A stretch of 10,851 bases of DNA from Bacteroidales bacterium UBA5621 (GTDB taxonomy: Bacteria; Bacteroidota; Bacteroidia; Bacteroidales; VadinHA17). The translations under genes were made by a program, and so were the position numbers. Shown here in pieces: positions 8,390 through 10,851 of this stretch. Under the pieces are notes generated by a model, which was given only the letters and a program-made list of their open reading frames with translations, was not told the origin of the DNA and did no database searches. Positions within the stretch are counted from its first letter, which is position 1. The number at the start of each line of letters is the position of its first letter. The DNA lies in the NCBI GenBank assembly GCA_002424525.1, contig DIKJ01000091.1, positions 16,542 to 27,392 on the forward strand. The letters run 5' to 3'.

Positions 8390-8529
8390 GAGCGTAGAGC
8401 GTAAAACGTAGAGCGTAAAACGTAGAGCGTAGAGCGTAAAGCGTAGAGCGTAAAGCGTAGAGCGTAGAGCGTAAAGCGTAGAGCGTAAAGCGTAGAGCGT
8501 AGAGCGTGAAGCGTAGAACGTAAAGCGAA
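8390..8529. repeat. Four copies of a 35-bp higher-order repeat within the heptamer array
   Basis: With G = GAGCGTA and A = AAGCGTA, the heptamers read G G A G A in four consecutive 35-bp blocks: 8390-8424, 8425-8459, 8460-8494 and 8495-8529. The second and third blocks are identical. The first differs by two substitutions (both A units are AAACGTA). The fourth differs by three (GAGCGTG, GAACGTA and AAGCGAA in its second, fourth and fifth units). This indicates that the array grew by duplicating five-unit blocks as well as single heptamers, with the outer copies accumulating changes. Two GAGCGTA units precede the series and one follows. Confidence 0.9.
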
Positions 8530-8543
8530 GAGCGTAAAGTTAG

Positions 8544-8599
8544 AAAACGATAAACGCAAAACGATAAACGCAAAACGATAAACGATAAACGCAAAACGA
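8544..8599. repeat. A-rich heptamer block just upstream of the peptidase start
   Basis: Eight 7-bp units: AAAACGA, TAAACGC, AAAACGA, TAAACGC, AAAACGA, TAAACGA, TAAACGC, AAAACGA. The basic period is a 14-bp dimer, AAAACGATAAACGC. The core AAACG recalls the AAACGTA variants of block 1 but is shifted by one base relative to the block-1 register, so the two blocks are related in motif without being simple copies. The A-rich strand reads toward the peptidase ATG and could serve as an unstructured translation leader; that is inference. Confidence 0.92.
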
Positions 8600-8606
8600 A
8601 TCTGAT

Positions 8607-10775
8607 ATGAGAAACAAATTATTGACATTAAGCCTGTTGCTGATACTTCTGGCAGCTCCTTTTATGAGGGCCGATGAGGGGATGTGGATACCCATTCTGA
8701 TTGAAAAATATAATATCCAACTTATGCAGGAGAAAGGGTTTAAATTGTCTGCCGAAGATATTTACAGTGTTAACAGAGCCTGTATGAAGGATGCGATTGT
8801 AATTTTCGGTGGCGGATGCACTGGGGAGCTCATCTCTCCTGATGGACTCCTGATAACAAATCATCACTGCGGCTATGGCCTGATCCAGTCACATTCAACT
8901 CTGGAGAACGACTATCTCACGCATGGATTCTGGGCGATGTCGGGGGATGAGGAATTACCCAATCCCGGACTCTCGGTCACCTTCCTCAAATGGATGGAGG
9001 ATGTTACTGAACGAGTACTTAAAGGTACCGGAAGCAGTTTAAACCCTTCAGATAATGAAAAGATAATCGACACTAATATTTCCGATATAAGAACTGAAGT
9101 AACGAGAGGCACCGGATATACATCCGTTGTCAGGCCATTTTATATGGGTAACCAGTATTTTCTTTTTGTCTATGAGACATATAATGATGTCAGGCTTGTT
9201 GGCGCACCCCCATCATCGATCGGCAAATTCGGAGGGGAGACTGATAACTGGGTCTGGCCCAGACATACAGGCGATTTTTCACTTTTCAGGGTTTATGCTG
9301 GCAGGGAGAACAAACCTGCTGCATATTCAAAAGATAATGTCCCCTACAAACCAGCATATCACTTCCCTGTTTCGTTAAAAGGCGTGAAAGAGGGTGATTT
9401 TACAATGGTCTTCGGCTATCCGGGCACTACTTCCCAGTATGTTCCTTCATATCATATCGATATGTTAAAAAACCATATAAACCCGAAGATGATCGAGCTG
9501 AGAACTGCAAAAATTGACATTATGGAAGAGGCCATGAATAGCGATCCCCTTATCAGGATACAATACTCCTCAAAGAAATCGGGTGTGGCCAATGCATGGA
9601 AAAGATGGATAGGGGAGAACCAGGGACTGGAAAGGATGAAGACGGTTGAGAAAAAGCAGGAGTATGAAAAAAGGATAACAGAGTGGATCAGCTCCGACCC
9701 GGACCGGAAAGCACGGTGGGGCAACATCCTGCAACCTTACAGTGAATTGTATGCAGAGTTAAGGGATTACAGCCTGGTAAACACCTATACCAACGATGTC
9801 TTTTTCACCAGAGGTGCCGAAGCAGTAGGATTTGCCAGGAATATAAGAGCACTCGCCACTCTTTATGAGGCTGAGCCGGAGAGTGAGAAAATCTCTTCCC
9901 TGAAAGAGTACCTGATAAGCTCGGGCAGGAACTTCTTCAGGGATTATGACAGGGAGACGGACAAAAAACTTTTTGTAGCCATGATGACAATGTATGGCAA
10001 CAATATCAGCACCGGCTGGCAGGTTCCGGAGTACATCAGTTTTCATAACTCATGCAAAGGCAATTTTGCCTCTGTAGCTGATAAGCTTTACGCAAGGACG
10101 ATTTTTGCTGATGAGGATAAGTATGTCCGGTTTATTGAGGGGTTTGGAAGAAACAGCATTGGGAAGCTTCGGAGCGACCCGTTCTATAATATGTCAGTAG
10201 GGGCAGCAAGTTTTATTGAAACCAGGCTGAGACCAGATCTGAGCCGCATTAATTCTGAATTGCAGGCTCTTAATAAAGAATACATGACCGCACAGATGGA
10301 ATTTGAAAAAGGCAGATTATTTTACCCCGATGCCAACTCCACCCTTCGTGTAGCGTATGGGAACATTGGCGGTTATTTTTCGAGGGATGCTGTTTATCAT
10401 ACCCATTACACAACTCTAAAAGGAATTATGGAGAAGGATAATCCGGCTATCTACGATTATGATGTTCCGGAAAAGCTCAGGAAACTGTACAGGGAAAAAG
10501 ATTTTGGTCGTTACACCCAGGATGGGGAGGTTCCGGTCTGTTTTATAGCAAACAATCATACAACGGGAGGTAATTCCGGCAGTCCGGTAATCAATGCCGA
10601 CGGACACCTGATAGGCATCAATTTTGACAGGGCATGGGAAGGAGTTGCCAGCGATCTTGCATTTAATCCGGAACAGAGCCGTAATATAAGTATCGATATA
10701 CGCTACGCGCTTTTCATTATCGATAAATTTGCCGGCGCAGGGTACCTGCTTGATGAAATGACGATTATTGAATAA
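8607..10775 (+). CDS. Secreted S46 dipeptidyl-peptidase, DPP11-type (Asp/Glu-specific)
   Basis: A 722-aa peptidase of family S46, a chymotrypsin-fold serine peptidase that removes dipeptides from peptide N termini in the periplasm or at the cell surface. Residues 1-22 are a signal peptide with a Leu-rich core, probably cleaved at RA|DEG. The mature start DEGMW is family-typical. Catalytic residues by motif: His87 in ITNHHCGYG, an Asp in WPRHTGDFSLFR (about Asp223), and Ser657 in TTGGNSGSP. Arg675 in INFDRAWEG occupies the position that is Arg in DPP11 (Arg673 in Porphyromonas gingivalis) and Gly in DPP7, so cleavage after Asp or Glu is predicted. The length is normal (about 710-720 aa) and the gene is intact. 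ATG 8607 is chosen because the signal peptide begins there. No promoter is visible in the 7 bp after the heptamer array, so it is either transcribed through the array from the maf operon or from a promoter within maf or the array. Confidence 0.95.
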   Translation: MRNKLLTLSLLLILLAAPFMRADEGMWIPILIEKYNIQLMQEKGFKLSAEDIYSVNRACMKDAIVIFGGGCTGELISPDGLLITNHHCGYGLIQSHSTLENDYLTHGFWAMSGDEELPNPGLSVTFLKWMEDVTERVLKGTGSSLNPSDNEKIIDTNISDIRTEVTRGTGYTSVVRPFYMGNQYFLFVYETYNDVRLVGAPPSSIGKFGGETDNWVWPRHTGDFSLFRVYAGRENKPAAYSKDNVPYKPAYHFPVSLKGVKEGDFTMVFGYPGTTSQYVPSYHIDMLKNHINPKMIELRTAKIDIMEEAMNSDPLIRIQYSSKKSGVANAWKRWIGENQGLERMKTVEKKQEYEKRITEWISSDPDRKARWGNILQPYSELYAELRDYSLVNTYTNDVFFTRGAEAVGFARNIRALATLYEAEPESEKISSLKEYLISSGRNFFRDYDRETDKKLFVAMMTMYGNNISTGWQVPEYISFHNSCKGNFASVADKLYARTIFADEDKYVRFIEGFGRNSIGKLRSDPFYNMSVGAASFIETRLRPDLSRINSELQALNKEYMTAQMEFEKGRLFYPDANSTLRVAYGNIGGYFSRDAVYHTHYTTLKGIMEKDNPAIYDYDVPEKLRKLYREKDFGRYTQDGEVPVCFIANNHTTGGNSGSPVINADGHLIGINFDRAWEGVASDLAFNPEQSRNISIDIRYALFIIDKFAGAGYLLDEMTIIE

Positions 10776-10778
10776 CCC

Positions 10779-10809
10779 TTACCCCCCATCCCACCTAAAA
10801 GGGGGCTAA
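10779..10809. repeat. Imperfect C-run/G-run inverted repeat after the peptidase gene
   Basis: TTACCCCCC (10779-10787) and GGGGGCTAA (10801-10809) pair at eight of nine positions around a 13-base loop, starting 3 bp after the peptidase stop. It could act as a transcription terminator, though no U-run follows, or be a remnant of a dispersed C-rich/G-rich intergenic element. The remaining bases to 10851 show no gene or other recognisable feature. Confidence 0.45.
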
Positions 10810-10851
10810 TCCACTGGCCTTAAGGAGCATTGTCCTGGTATTTGAGAATTA

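Larger units (their letters stand above)
8376..8599. repeat. 32-unit heptamer tandem array between maf and the peptidase gene
   Basis: An uninterrupted array of exactly 224 bp (32 x 7) fills almost the whole gap. Block 1 (8376-8536) has 23 units of RARCGTA type, mainly GAGCGTA with interspersed AAGCGTA and AAACGTA. Unit 24 (8537-8543, AAGTTAG) is a degenerate junction. Block 2 (8544-8599) has eight units alternating AAAACGA and TAAACGC. Every unit except the junction contains one CG. A degenerate in-phase unit, GAGCGGT, lies at 8369-8375 inside the end of maf. The array ends 7 bp before the peptidase ATG, so it supplies nearly all of the leader. The + strand has TAG about every 7 bp in block 1, closing all three frames; the - strand lacks stops there. 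There are no spacers, so it is not CRISPR. It carries no transposase and no clear long inverted repeat. Confidence 0.97.

Noticed and set aside
8376..8599. CRISPR array
   Set aside because: Units are 7 bp with no unique spacers and no cas genes nearby.
8376..8599. Mobile element or transposon end
   Set aside because: No transposase, clear terminal inverted repeat or target duplication is visible; the array is a simple tandem repeat.
8307..8628. Two long overlapping open frames on the - strand across the heptamer array (heptad peptide repeats)
   Set aside because: They follow automatically from a stop-free 7-bp unit read in any frame (21 bp = 7 codons); both start in or next to the peptidase start and end in maf, with no leader or conserved domain.

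Overview
The window looks like chromosomal DNA from a member of the Bacteroidota (Bacteroidetes), most likely Bacteroidales or a close relative. Four things point this way. A DUF3467 protein follows rpoC directly. DUF2520, KdsC-like HAD, UbiA and Maf genes lie together, much as I recall from this phylum. An S46 dipeptidyl-peptidase is present, a family concentrated in this phylum. Start codons lack clear Shine-Dalgarno sequences, while two gaps carry TAnnTTTG-like promoter elements. All genes are on the + strand. I see no rRNA, tRNA, CRISPR, insertion sequence or phage gene.

Layout: (1) 1-249 is the C-terminal end of rpoB, followed by a complete rpoC (300-4592) and a small DUF3467 gene (4609-4926); this is the end of an RNA polymerase operon. 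(2) 4981-5376 encodes a small cysteine-rich exported protein or lipoprotein that I do not recognise, with a possible promoter of its own. (3) 5488-8377 is a very tight four-gene operon: DUF2520 Rossmann protein, KdsC-like HAD phosphatase, UbiA-family membrane prenyltransferase and Maf nucleotide pyrophosphatase. Junctions are -4, +3 and +2 bp. A promoter-like element sits just upstream and the first gene appears to start with TTG. (4) 8376-8599 is an unbroken 224-bp array of 32 heptamers filling almost the whole maf-peptidase gap. (5) 8607-10775 is a secreted S46 dipeptidyl-peptidase with DPP11-type (Asp/Glu) specificity. (6) 10776-10851 is non-coding and holds an imperfect C-run/G-run inverted repeat.

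How the genes relate: the first block is the core transcription machinery. The four-gene operon mixes a probable NAD(P)-binding protein, a sugar-phosphate phosphatase, a lipid prenyltransferase and a house-cleaning nucleotide pyrophosphatase; the sequence does not show one shared pathway. The peptidase is an extracytoplasmic enzyme of peptide and amino-acid catabolism.

The most unusual structure is the heptamer array. It has a nested 35-bp (five-heptamer) higher-order period in four consecutive copies, then switches to a different, A-rich heptamer family. It begins at, or one unit inside, the end of maf and stops 7 bp before the peptidase ATG. It carries stop codons in all three + frames and long open frames on the - strand.
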